Assembly: GCA_002238415.1 (NCBI GenBank)
Contig: MPMI01000024.1
Coordinates: 26,016 to 90,015, forward strand
Direction: 5' to 3'
Origin: Desulfurellaceae bacterium bin18
GTDB lineage: Bacteria > Desulfobacterota > Binatia > Bin18
DNA: 64,000 nucleotides
A program made the translations under genes and the position numbers. The first letter of the stretch is position 1. Each line of letters opens with the position of its first letter. Shown one piece after another: positions 28,270-37,013 of the stretch. Below the pieces are notes generated by a model. The model was not told the DNA's origin. It did not search any database and saw only the letters and a list, made by a program, of their open reading frames with translations.

Positions 28270-28297
28270 GGGCGCCGTCATACACGGCGCCCTTTTT
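28270..28297 (+). terminator. Rho-independent terminator after atpE
   Basis: A perfect 9-bp stem GGGCGCCGT/ACGGCGCCC with a 5-nt loop is followed by TTTTT. A-rich sequence on the other side makes it usable from both directions, which suits the convergent transporter gene whose stop is at 28299. Confidence 0.9.
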
Positions 28298-28298
28298 A

Positions 28299-29699
28299 TT
28301 ACAAGAGCTGCTGTCCAAGCCGGACAATCGAAAAGACGGCAAAAATAATATAAAAACAGCTGATTCCGACAAGAAGAGCGGTTTTCGCCGGACCGGGCCG
28401 GAGCGCCGGTGGAAGCAGCTTTCGATTGATCACCAGAGTCAACGGCGTATAGACGGCCATCGCAATCCCACCAAAAAACGCCGACCCCATCAAAAAAAGG
28501 ATGGGCGGCAGGCTTTCATACACGTAGGTCAAGAACGTCCCGAGTACGATCCAACCCACGGCGATGACGCCGTACCACCAACTCAGCGGCTTCTGTTGCG
28601 CCCAGGCATAGTTGGTATGCAGAATATCCGCGCCTGTCCGGGCGACTCCGTCGATAAGCGTCAGTTGGGTACTGAACAGACACGCGATCCCAACCAAAAG
28701 AAAAAGAATTTTTCCGAGCCCTCCCCCCACGCTGCCTAAAATCTCGGCTTCCTCCCAGACCAGCATCTCCTGGCTCGGCACGATGCCCTGCGGATGTAGC
28801 ACCGCCAGCGCACCAAAGATAAACAAGAGCATGGTGAACGTGTTGAGGAGCCAGAAAAGGAGCATTTGGTCCACGGACAAATGTCTGAACCATGTCCGCC
28901 AGCGCGCTAGGTTCGACTCGGTCTCGTCAATCTGAAACGCCCGGTCTGAAACAACCTCCTCCTGCGCTCGGAGTGGATTCACCACCTGGGGCATCAGCGC
29001 TCCCATGCCCCAGCCTTTGTCGCGGATATAGAACGAGAAAAAAAGATTCGCCGTCCCCCCGGCTCCGGCAAAAACAACCGAAGAGAACAGAATATAGGTC
29101 GGCATGTCCGGATGCTTGAATGGAAAGTTCAGCATCCCGTGTCCCAGCGTTGCCCAGGTTTCCGCATTGCCAACGACACAGGCCACCAGAATCAGGCCGA
29201 CCGTTACCAAAACGACTAGCAATTCCGTTGTTTTCTCAACCGAGGCATAAACGCGCTTAGGACCGAATAGGACAAAGGCAACACCGGTAAAGGTAATGGC
29301 CGTCCAGACCCACGGCTCCCCCCAGCCCTGGGGACCGACCATGAGCGCCTTGAGCGCCCCGCCGCAGGCCCGCGCCCATCCTGGAAGAATCCAGCCCAGG
29401 ATGTTGAGCAGAATAAAGATCCAGGCAAAGTGGCGCGAGATGCGGCTGAATCCGGCGTAAATACTTTCTCCTGTCGCTAAGGTATAGCGACCAATCTCGC
29501 AATTAATCCAGAATTGAAGAAAAATGCCGAGCAGCGCCGCCCAGGTCATACCGGCGCCAAATTGCGCGGTATTCCGCGGCCAGACAATCAGCTCACCCGC
29601 GCCGATTGAGAGTCCGACCAGGACAGCCCCAGGCCCTGCGAGCTTCCAGAAGCCGTGCCCTTTTGGAGGAAGGTCCGCGGTTTTGAAGGCTGTGGGCAT
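28299..29699 (-). CDS. Nramp-family transporter lacking the canonical metal motif
   Basis: A 466-aa inner-membrane protein with about 11 membrane segments. The opening GFWKLAGPGAVLVGLSIGAG, with AEIGRYTLATGE-like NCEIGRYTLATGESIYAGF and the TLIDGVARTGADIL segment, places it in the Nramp/divalent-metal superfamily. The metal-binding DPGN of helix 1 is replaced by GAGE, and no MPH motif is seen in helix 6, so it is unlikely to be an ordinary Mn/Fe importer. Substrate unknown. Convergent with the Fo operon. Confidence 0.75.
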   Translation of the reverse strand: MPTAFKTADLPPKGHGFWKLAGPGAVLVGLSIGAGELIVWPRNTAQFGAGMTWAALLGIFLQFWINCEIGRYTLATGESIYAGFSRISRHFAWIFILLNILGWILPGWARACGGALKALMVGPQGWGEPWVWTAITFTGVAFVLFGPKRVYASVEKTTELLVVLVTVGLILVACVVGNAETWATLGHGMLNFPFKHPDMPTYILFSSVVFAGAGGTANLFFSFYIRDKGWGMGALMPQVVNPLRAQEEVVSDRAFQIDETESNLARWRTWFRHLSVDQMLLFWLLNTFTMLLFIFGALAVLHPQGIVPSQEMLVWEEAEILGSVGGGLGKILFLLVGIACLFSTQLTLIDGVARTGADILHTNYAWAQQKPLSWWYGVIAVGWIVLGTFLTYVYESLPPILFLMGSAFFGGIAMAVYTPLTLVINRKLLPPALRPGPAKTALLVGISCFYIIFAVFSIVRLGQQLL

Positions 29700-29730
29700 C
29701 AGTGTACTGTATCAAGACGGGCGTACGGAA

Positions 29731-30810
29731 CTACACATACCCCTTCTGATACAGATACTCCGCCGTCAGGACTGCCCCCTTGGCCGCTCCCATCTTGGTA
29801 TTGTGGCTGACAAGAAGATATTTCACGGCATTCTCAAGCGTCTGATCTTCCCGTAGCCGACCAACGGACGTGGCCATACCGTCTTCTGCATCACGGTCCA
29901 AGCGTGGCTGGGGTCGAAACGGGTCATCGTGCACGATGATCATATGCTGCGGAGAAGAGGGCAGGCCCAGCTCGATGAACTCTTTGCCAAACCCGACCAT
30001 CGCCGCCCGGACATCCTCAACCGAGCAGGGGGTATCCATGGAGACCAGCAGCGCCTCGGTATGGCCTTCAAGAACCGGGACGCGAGTACACGTCGCGCTC
30101 ACCAGAAAGGTGGCTGGGACAATAGCTCCATCCTCGAAGCGACCAAAAATCTTATGCCCTTCCTTTTCGACCTTCTCCTCTTCGCCGGCAATGAACGGAA
30201 TGACGTTGTCTATGGTGTCCATTCCGATTACACCCGGCGAGCGTCCGGCTCCGGACAGCCCCTGCATGGAGGTCATGATGACTTTTCTCAGACCGAATTG
30301 ATCAAACAGCGGTCGGAGGGTAATCGCCAGCCCGATCGTGGTGCAATTGGGCTGCGTGACGATATAGCCTTGCCAGTCACGATTTTTCTTTTGCGTATCA
30401 ATCTGGGCGATATGATCCATATTGATGCCCGGAATAAGCAGGGGAACGTCCGCTTCTTGTCGGAACGCCGAGGCCGTACTGACCACCGGGGTCGTTTTGG
30501 CATACACCGGTTCCAGTTCCCGTGCCGGTCCTGATTCGACGGCCGTAAAAACGAGATCAATCCCGCCCAGGTCCAGAGACGAGGCTTCGTGGACCGGAAG
30601 CGGCAGCATGGACTGCGGGGGCTCTTCCTCGCACCACCATCTCCGTGCCCCGGTTTTGGGATCGCGGATAGCCTCTGCATAGCTTTTACCCGCTGAGCGC
30701 TCTGACGCAGCCAGCAAAGCAACCTCAAACCAAGGGTGGTCCTGGAGCGCAACGAGGAATTGCTGACCCGCAATCCCGGTTGCTCCAACAACGGCGGCAC
30801 GCTTTTTCAT
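29731..30810 (-). CDS. asd: Aspartate-semialdehyde dehydrogenase, archaeal/fungal type
   Basis: Reduces aspartyl phosphate to aspartate semialdehyde for the lysine, threonine and methionine branches. About 359 aa from ATG 30808-30810. The N-terminal nucleotide loop is RAAVVGATGIAGQQFL, the catalytic Cys is in VTQPNCTTIGLAI, and GLSGAGRSPGVIGMD plus NVIPFIAGEEEKVE follow. The spacing and sequence match the long archaeal/yeast-like class rather than the common proteobacterial Asd. It is divergent from the MaoC gene. Confidence 0.92.
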   Translation of the reverse strand: MKKRAAVVGATGIAGQQFLVALQDHPWFEVALLAASERSAGKSYAEAIRDPKTGARRWWCEEEPPQSMLPLPVHEASSLDLGGIDLVFTAVESGPARELEPVYAKTTPVVSTASAFRQEADVPLLIPGINMDHIAQIDTQKKNRDWQGYIVTQPNCTTIGLAITLRPLFDQFGLRKVIMTSMQGLSGAGRSPGVIGMDTIDNVIPFIAGEEEKVEKEGHKIFGRFEDGAIVPATFLVSATCTRVPVLEGHTEALLVSMDTPCSVEDVRAAMVGFGKEFIELGLPSSPQHMIIVHDDPFRPQPRLDRDAEDGMATSVGRLREDQTLENAVKYLLVSHNTKMGAAKGAVLTAEYLYQKGYV

Positions 30811-30925
30811 AGCGGGTAAAACAACGCGAGAGCGGACCAATTGTCAACACCCCGCCTCGTTCGCTGTTGACTTCTCCGGCATAAGCACGCAGACTTCCTG
30901 CTGACGCTTGTCTTGGGAAAATCAT

Positions 30926-31375
30926 ATGGCACTTGAGTACTTTGAAGAGTATGAAGTCGGCGCGGAGTTCGAGACCAAGGCGCGCACGGTCACCGAAGCG
31001 GATATCGTTAACTTCGTGAACCTGTTCGGTTTTCACGAGCCCTTATTCATGGACATGGAGTTCGTCAAAAACAATAGCCTATTTGAAGGTCGGATCTCGC
31101 CCGGATCGTTTACCTTTGCCCTGGCTGAGGGCCTGACCGTGCAGTCAGGCATGGCCAAGGGCGGTATGGCCCTGCTCGGTATTGAAGCCATGAACATCCC
31201 GGCGCCCCTGCGCTGCGGAGATACCGTCCGGGTCAAAGTCCGCATTCTCGGGAAACGTGAGACCTCAAAGCCCGACCGTGGGGTCGTCACCTCGCTCACC
31301 CAGGTTCTCAATCAGGCTGATACGGTCCTCCTTGAGTATACCGTTAAACGCATGATCCGCCGTCGACCCGCATAG
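30926..31375 (+). CDS. MaoC-like acyl dehydratase, single hot-dog domain
   Basis: A 149-aa protein from ATG 30926. Hot-dog fold features: the N-terminal YFEEYEVGAEFETKARTVTE, the region NLFGFHEPLFMDMEFVKNN, the GRISPGSFTFALAEGL segment and the strand LRCGDTVRVKVRILGKRETS. The usual catalytic D-x4-H pair is represented only by NLFGFHEP, so activity should not be assumed. It lies 26 bp before glcD and may share its transcript. Confidence 0.75.
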   Translation: MALEYFEEYEVGAEFETKARTVTEADIVNFVNLFGFHEPLFMDMEFVKNNSLFEGRISPGSFTFALAEGLTVQSGMAKGGMALLGIEAMNIPAPLRCGDTVRVKVRILGKRETSKPDRGVVTSLTQVLNQADTVLLEYTVKRMIRRRPA

Positions 31376-31401
31376 TCGAAGGGAACGAGGAAGGAATGCG
31401 C

Positions 31402-32826
31402 ATGGATCAGAAAATTCTTGATCGCTTGTATGACATCGTTGGTCCTGATGGGGTGGTCGCACATAAGAGCGCGCGCTCGGTCTACGACTGCGATGGCTAT
31501 ACCTTGGAGAAGGCCGTCCCTGAGATTGTTGTCCTGCCTCACTCGACGGAAGAAGTGGCGGCGGTCGTTAAATTTCTCAACAAGGAAAAGATCGCCTTTG
31601 TCCCGCGCGGAGCCGGGACCGGCCTCAGTGGGGGCTGCCTGCCGGTCGAAGCGCCGGTCATGATCGGGACCAGCCGCCTCAACAAGATTGTCCATATCGA
31701 CCTGCTCAATCGCCATGTCGTGGCCCAGTCCGGCGTGGTGAATTTGTGGGTGAGTAATGCGGTGAAAGAGCAGGGCTTTCAGTACGCCCCCGATCCGTCC
31801 AGCCAGCAGGCGTGCACCATCGGCGGCAACATAGCGGAAAATGCCGGCGGGCCGCATACGCTCAAATACGGCGTGACCACTAACCACGTGCTCGGGTTGG
31901 AAGTTGTCCTGCCAGACGGAGAAATCGTCACCGTCGGCGGGACGGTCGAGGACGTTCCCGGCTATGACTTACGGGGGATTACCATCGGCGCGGAAGGCAC
32001 GTTCGGGATTGTGACCCAGGCCGCCCTCAAACTCACCCGTCAGCCGCAGGCCTACCGCACATTTCTGGCGGTGTTTGAGTCGGTCCACCACGCCACCCAA
32101 ACCGTCTCCGGCATTATTGCTTCGGGCATTGTTCCGGCGGCCCTGGAAATGATGGATACGCTTATTATCCAAGCGATCGAAGAGGCCTTTCATTTTGGCT
32201 TCCCAACCGACGCCGGAGCGGTTTTGATTATTGAGATTGATGGTCTCGCCGCCAGCCTTGATCCCCAAACTGAACGGATTCAGGCGATCTGCAAACATAA
32301 TAAGGCCCGTGAGGTCCGGATCGCGCGAGATGACGCGGAGCGGATGGCGCTCTGGAAGAGTCGCAAGCGTGCCTTTGGCGCCATTGGCCGCTTATCTCCA
32401 AACTATTGCACCCAGGATGGTGTTGTCCCGCGGACCAAGGTTCCAGACATTTTGCAGCGGATTACTGAGGTTTCAGAAAAATATCAACTGCGGATTGCCA
32501 ATGTGTTTCATGCCGGGGACGGCAACATCCACCCGATTCTGATGTACGACGAGCGCAATGCGGATGAAACCCGGCGTGTGGTCCAAGCCGGGAAGGAAAT
32601 CTTGAACGCCTGTGTAGACTTGGGGGGCAGTCTGACTGGCGAGCACGGTATTGGCGTCGAAAAGATGAGCCAGATGCCGCTCATCTTCAGCCCCGAAGAT
32701 CTGATGGTTATGACCCAGCTCCGGTCCGTTTTTAATCCGGACAATCTGTGTAATCCCAATAAAATTATCCCGACACCGGGTGGCTGTATTGACGTGACGA
32801 CGCCCCGCCGCCAGGTCCCGCTCTAG
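31402..32826 (+). CDS. glcD: Glycolate oxidase FAD subunit
   Basis: FAD-linked subunit of the GlcDEF complex that oxidises glycolate (or D-lactate) to the 2-oxo acid. About 474 aa from ATG 31402, which has better spacing from GAGGAAGGA than ATG 31396. The FAD-binding PCMH domain shows FVPRGAGTGLSGGCLPVE and NIAENAGGPHTLKYGVTTNH; the C-terminal cap has NVFHAGDGNIHPILMYDE and LTGEHGIGVEKMSQM. First gene of a clear glcD-glcE-glcF unit. Confidence 0.94.
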   Translation: MDQKILDRLYDIVGPDGVVAHKSARSVYDCDGYTLEKAVPEIVVLPHSTEEVAAVVKFLNKEKIAFVPRGAGTGLSGGCLPVEAPVMIGTSRLNKIVHIDLLNRHVVAQSGVVNLWVSNAVKEQGFQYAPDPSSQQACTIGGNIAENAGGPHTLKYGVTTNHVLGLEVVLPDGEIVTVGGTVEDVPGYDLRGITIGAEGTFGIVTQAALKLTRQPQAYRTFLAVFESVHHATQTVSGIIASGIVPAALEMMDTLIIQAIEEAFHFGFPTDAGAVLIIEIDGLAASLDPQTERIQAICKHNKAREVRIARDDAERMALWKSRKRAFGAIGRLSPNYCTQDGVVPRTKVPDILQRITEVSEKYQLRIANVFHAGDGNIHPILMYDERNADETRRVVQAGKEILNACVDLGGSLTGEHGIGVEKMSQMPLIFSPEDLMVMTQLRSVFNPDNLCNPNKIIPTPGGCIDVTTPRRQVPL

Positions 32827-32861
32827 CCCGCTATAGAGAGTATTGGAGAGAAAGCCAGACG

Positions 32862-34145
32862 ATGACGCAGGCCGCAGGTCGTCCGCCATCCTCCCAGTTC
32901 ATCATCGACGGGCAGGCACCCGAGACGGTGGTCTATCCCGCGTCGGTTGACGAAGTCTCCCGCCTGCTGAAAGAGGCGAATGAACACGACCGCGCCATCA
33001 GCCCGGTGGGGCACGGCGCGTTTCTGCATGTGGGTGGCGTACCGAAACGATACCAGCAGGCACTGTGTACGACGGAGCTCAGCGCGGTTGTCAACTACCA
33101 GCCGACCGATATGACCATTACTGTCGGGGCCGGCCTGGACCTGGCACAACTCCAGGCTATTCTCGGAGAAAACGGCCAATGGCTGCCGCTTGACCCGCCG
33201 TGTCCGGAGCGGGCGACGGTCGGCGGAGTCATTGCCGCTAATCTCAATGGTCCCGCCCGATTCTCTCAAGGCACCGTCCGCGATTTTCTGATCGGCATAA
33301 AAGTCGTTCGCGCGGATGGGACGCTGATTAAGGGCGGCGGGCAAGTCGTGAAAAACGTGGCCGGCTATGACCTGCCGAAGCTCTACTGCGGGTCGTTTGG
33401 GACGCTCGGCGTTATCGTTGAGGCGACCTTTATGATCCGGCCTCGACCCGAAGCCCAAACAACGTTCGCCTTAGCCTTCTCCTCGGCTGAAAAGGCGGGC
33501 GAAGCCGCGCTGAAATTGACCGGTTCGGACATGCAGCCCTTTTTCCTGGAACTGGCCAATTTTTCTCCGTTCCCGTCTTTCGGAGACCAAAGCGGGGACG
33601 AGGGGGTCTATCGTCTCTTCGTCGGCTTTGCCGGGATGCAGGAGGAAATCGATGATCAGCGGAGCCACCTGCGGGATGTCCTTGGAGATGACGCCGGTGG
33701 CATTGAGGAGTTGAGTGTCGACGAGGCGCAGACGCTCGCTCAGGCCCTGCGGGATTTCCCGGTGTCCGGCCCGGCGGCGCTGCGGTGTAAAGTCAGCCTT
33801 CAGCCCACCCAGTTGGCGACGTTCTGTGCCGACCTGGCAGCCGAAGCCCGGCGCCGCCACGCTCCGGCCCGTTTCCTGGCCCGGGCCGGGAACGGCATCC
33901 TGTATACGGCTTTTGGAGGAGAGGCCGTCCCCGACGACCAACTCTTGGCTCTTGTTGACTGGATACGCGTCCACGCAACCAGCAACAACGGTTTTGCCGT
34001 CGTGGAAGAGATTCCACCGGCGCTCAAGGAACGGGCAAATGTCTGGGGCACCGTGGGCAAGGCGTTTCCGCTTATGCAGCGACTCAAAGAAACCCTGGAC
34101 CCCAAGGGTATTTTGAACCCCGGTCGCTTTGTTGGCGGAATCTAG
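32862..34145 (+). CDS. glcE: Glycolate oxidase subunit GlcE
   Basis: Second FAD-binding subunit, 427 aa. The PCMH domain contains MTITVGAGLDLAQLQAILGE, WLPLDPPCPERATVGGVIAA and the GGGQVVKNVAGYDLPKLYCG stretch diagnostic of GlcE; the C-terminal end KETLDPKGILNPGRFVGGI is also standard. It starts 35 bp after glcD with GGAGAG upstream and is followed 45 bp later by glcF. Confidence 0.93.
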   Translation: MTQAAGRPPSSQFIIDGQAPETVVYPASVDEVSRLLKEANEHDRAISPVGHGAFLHVGGVPKRYQQALCTTELSAVVNYQPTDMTITVGAGLDLAQLQAILGENGQWLPLDPPCPERATVGGVIAANLNGPARFSQGTVRDFLIGIKVVRADGTLIKGGGQVVKNVAGYDLPKLYCGSFGTLGVIVEATFMIRPRPEAQTTFALAFSSAEKAGEAALKLTGSDMQPFFLELANFSPFPSFGDQSGDEGVYRLFVGFAGMQEEIDDQRSHLRDVLGDDAGGIEELSVDEAQTLAQALRDFPVSGPAALRCKVSLQPTQLATFCADLAAEARRRHAPARFLARAGNGILYTAFGGEAVPDDQLLALVDWIRVHATSNNGFAVVEEIPPALKERANVWGTVGKAFPLMQRLKETLDPKGILNPGRFVGGI

Positions 34146-34190
34146 GAAAGGCGTTTGACGAAACGCACGTGATGAGGCGCAGCGCTCCCT

Positions 34191-35465
34191 ATGGAAAACA
34201 CCTCTTTTGTCGATCACGAAAAGTTTTTTGACTGCGTGCACTGTGGGTTGTGTCTGGCCTCATGTCCGACCTATGTCGAATTAGGCACGGAGATGGACTC
34301 CCCCCGGGGGCGCATCGTGATGTTGCGTGCTCTTCAAGAGGGGCATGCGCAGCTTGACGACGAGGTCGTTGGGCATCTTGATCTCTGCCTGGGGTGTCGG
34401 GCGTGTGAAACCGCCTGTCCGTCCGGGGTGCAATATGGAGCGCTCATCGAAGGCGCCCGGCCCTTTATTGAGGAGCACTATCGCCGGCCTATGCTGGAGC
34501 GCGGGAAGCGCTGGCTGATGAACAAGACCTTCCCCAACCCCTGGGGGGCACGGCTCTTTGCGCTATTCCTCAAAGTCGGTGCCGCCCTTGGCCTGGCGCG
34601 TTTTGCGCGCTCTGAAGCCATACCCACCACACTGCGCTATTGGTTCGGGCTCCTGCCGGAACGTGGCAGCGTCTCTTCCGCGTCACTCCTGGAGCACTAC
34701 CCCGCCATTGGTGAAAAACGCCACACCGTTGCCGTGCTGTCGGGCTGCGTCATGTCTACGGTCTTTGGGGCGACCAACCTGTCCACGGTGAAGGTGCTGC
34801 GCCATAACGGCTGTGAAGTCCTCATTCCCAAGGCCCAGTCCTGCTGCGGTGCGCTCCTCCTGCATAACGGCGAGAAGCAGACGGCCCTGGCGCTGGCCAA
34901 ACGGAATATCGATGTCTTCGACCAACTCGATCTGGATGCCCTTATCATTAATGCGGCTGGCTGCGGAGCGATGATGAAGGAGTACGGCGAGTTGTTCAAA
35001 GATGACCCTGCCTACCGAGACAAGGCGGCCCGCCTCACCGAAAAAATGAAGGATGTGGCCGAGTTTGTGGGCAGCCTAGAGCTCAGGCCACCGACCCGAG
35101 AAGTGCGAGCCAAGGCGACCTACCACGACGCCTGCCATTTGGCGCATGGCCAAGGAGTCCGCGAGCAACCCCGTGCTCTGCTGCGCGCTATTCCTGGGTT
35201 GGAGCTGACGAACTTACCCGAGTCAGACTGGTGCTGTGGCAGTGCCGGCACGTATAATCTGACACAACCGGAAATGGCGGCCCGGCTGCTGGAGCGTAAA
35301 GTCGGAAATATTCAGGCAACCGAAGCCGACGTTGTCGTGACCGGTAATCCTGGCTGTTTAATGCAGATACGGGCCGGATTACGGCAGAGTGGGCTGCCGA
35401 TTACCGCCCTCCATACCATTGACCTGCTGGCAGAGGCCTACGCGGACGATCCGGGGACCGATTGA
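34191..35465 (+). CDS. glcF: Glycolate oxidase iron-sulfur subunit
   Basis: Electron-transfer subunit, 424 aa. Two [4Fe-4S] ferredoxin motifs lie at the N-terminus, CVHCGLCLASCP (residues 14-25) and CLGCRACETACP, followed by two cysteine-rich CCG domains, with pairs LSGCVMS/QSCCGALLLH and YHDACHLAHG/SDWCCGSAGTYN. Such subunits pass electrons from the flavin subunits to the quinone pool at the membrane. Last gene of glcDEF and convergent with the fic gene, 17 bp apart, with no obvious terminator. Confidence 0.94.
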   Translation: MENTSFVDHEKFFDCVHCGLCLASCPTYVELGTEMDSPRGRIVMLRALQEGHAQLDDEVVGHLDLCLGCRACETACPSGVQYGALIEGARPFIEEHYRRPMLERGKRWLMNKTFPNPWGARLFALFLKVGAALGLARFARSEAIPTTLRYWFGLLPERGSVSSASLLEHYPAIGEKRHTVAVLSGCVMSTVFGATNLSTVKVLRHNGCEVLIPKAQSCCGALLLHNGEKQTALALAKRNIDVFDQLDLDALIINAAGCGAMMKEYGELFKDDPAYRDKAARLTEKMKDVAEFVGSLELRPPTREVRAKATYHDACHLAHGQGVREQPRALLRAIPGLELTNLPESDWCCGSAGTYNLTQPEMAARLLERKVGNIQATEADVVVTGNPGCLMQIRAGLRQSGLPITALHTIDLLAEAYADDPGTD

Positions 35466-35482
35466 TCATCATCAGGCGGACC

Positions 35483-36829
35483 CTAGGAAAGAGCCCGCAG
35501 CCTTTCTGGAAGATCATTCGGAGCGATGAAGACGAAAGCGCGCCCGGCTTTTGTCATGCCCAGCAGTTTTCGATCCACCAGATCAAGCAGGTCGGTCCGT
35601 GCCGTTTGGTAGGTTACTCCCTGGCTCTTCTCATGTGATGCGATCGTATAGCGCATACCTGGGTGGCGGAGCGCATGCCCGAGAAGATCGATCTGGCGGT
35701 GGTTGACCGCAGCGGAAGACTGGAGAAACTGTTCAGTCTTTTGAATCTCGTCCGCCTTCTTGTCAAGATAGGCGTATAATTCGTTGATGGCCCGCTGGAT
35801 AACTCGAAGCTGGGCCAGAATAAAATACGTCAGGTCATTCTCATCTGTTTCCGTATAGAGGAAAGATCGGGCGTATTTTGCCGGTGCCTTTCGAATAATA
35901 CTGGAAATCGAAAGGAACTCGAACATCCAAAACCCCTGTGAGAGGACAGACCAGTAGAAGAGTGCTCTTGCTGTTCTTCCATTTCCGTCAATAAAAGGGT
36001 GATCGTAGGCGAGCCAAAAATGGAGGACAATGGCCTTCAGTATTGGATGAAGAAAGGCTCCTGTCTGGGTTTGATTCGCAAAGTCAAACATCGCGGCCAT
36101 TCGACTTGGAATGTGCTCGGCAGGTGGGGGCTCATGCACGATGGTGCCCTCACGCTCATAGACGACCGCGATTTGGTCACCGGGGGCTCTGAGGTAGTTC
36201 CTCTCGGCACCTTTCTCTAAGGTATCGCGGATTAGCGCTTCATGGATGGTGAAGAGCAGCTCACGAGTGAGTGGCTGATCTTTTAATTTATCTACCAGGC
36301 GAATTGCCCGGTAATTATTGAGTATCATCCGTTCGCTCTGATCAACGGGTGATCTCCCTGAGCGAATCATATCTTTTGCGATTTCGCGCGTCGTCGATGC
36401 GCCTTCAAGTTGGCTCGAAGTGATGGCCTCCTCTATGAAAGAACGCTCTATATAGCGGTCTCTCGTCTGCGGATTTGTAATCTGGTCGCGAGTGGGTATC
36501 CTGCTGCTCGCGGCCCGGTCGATCTCATACAACAGTTCCAGTACCGGATCAGCCAGGGAGTACGTGAATAGCTTCCCGTCCTTATCCTGTAGTAGAGGAA
36601 CTGCCCTCCGTGTCTGGAAGCGGGCATATTTAATTCCTGCCCACCACTCTCTCGGAGAGAGTCCGTCTGGAGGTTGGAGTCTTTTGAGTGTTTCCCAGTG
36701 CCGATACTTGCCCTGCGGGGAGGCGGAAATTCCTTCCGCAAGAACTTCCACCAACCGCTTCATACGAGCCTTCTTGCCTGTCTTTGAGAGTATATCCTCC
36801 AGGGTTGGCGGAGTTGCAGGAAATTTCAT
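35483..36829 (-). CDS. Fic domain protein with inhibitory helix and C-terminal winged helix
   Basis: A 448-aa protein. The Fic core motif HPFIDGNGRTARALF holds the catalytic His and phosphate-binding loop, so it is likely an AMP transferase. The N-terminal autoinhibitory helix motif SSQLEG ([S/T]xxxE[G/N]) is present, which marks class II self-inhibited Fic proteins. The C-terminal part (VTYQTARTDLLDLVDRKLLG) looks like a winged-helix DNA-binding domain. The array of repeated AATACTAATT sites directly upstream suggests it regulates its own promoter. Target protein unknown; a stand-alone gene. Confidence 0.9.
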   Translation of the reverse strand: MKFPATPPTLEDILSKTGKKARMKRLVEVLAEGISASPQGKYRHWETLKRLQPPDGLSPREWWAGIKYARFQTRRAVPLLQDKDGKLFTYSLADPVLELLYEIDRAASSRIPTRDQITNPQTRDRYIERSFIEEAITSSQLEGASTTREIAKDMIRSGRSPVDQSERMILNNYRAIRLVDKLKDQPLTRELLFTIHEALIRDTLEKGAERNYLRAPGDQIAVVYEREGTIVHEPPPAEHIPSRMAAMFDFANQTQTGAFLHPILKAIVLHFWLAYDHPFIDGNGRTARALFYWSVLSQGFWMFEFLSISSIIRKAPAKYARSFLYTETDENDLTYFILAQLRVIQRAINELYAYLDKKADEIQKTEQFLQSSAAVNHRQIDLLGHALRHPGMRYTIASHEKSQGVTYQTARTDLLDLVDRKLLGMTKAGRAFVFIAPNDLPERLRALS

Positions 36830-36836
36830 CTTTCTA

Positions 36837-36950
36837 AATACTAATTCAATACTAATTATAAATAAATTAGTATTGAATTAGTGAATCGATCAAGTCGTAC
36901 ACATTCAACAGTCTACATAAATACTAACAGGAGAACAATTAGTATTTATG
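36837..36950. promoter_or_regulatory. Operator-like array of AATACTAATT sites upstream of the fic gene
   Basis: Two nested palindromes. An 18-bp perfect inverted repeat (arms 36840-36857 and 36865-36882, 7-nt centre) contains AATACTAATT at 36837-36846 and 36848-36857 (11 bp apart, one helical turn) and the reverse AATTAGTATT at 36865-36874. A second, 12-bp perfect inverted repeat CATAAATACTAA (36916-36927) and TTAGTATTTATG (36939-36950) contains the same half-site again on both sides. It begins eight bases upstream of the fic ATG. Confidence 0.8.
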
Positions 36951-37013
36951 ACGGAGGGGGGAAACGGGCCTATTTGGCGGGCCCATGGAGAGAAAGGCAG
37001 AGAAAGTATGCGG

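Noticed and set aside
36960..36990. GGGCC/GGCCC hairpin after the second amidohydrolase gene as terminator
   Set aside because: Only five base pairs and no clear T run on the minus strand.
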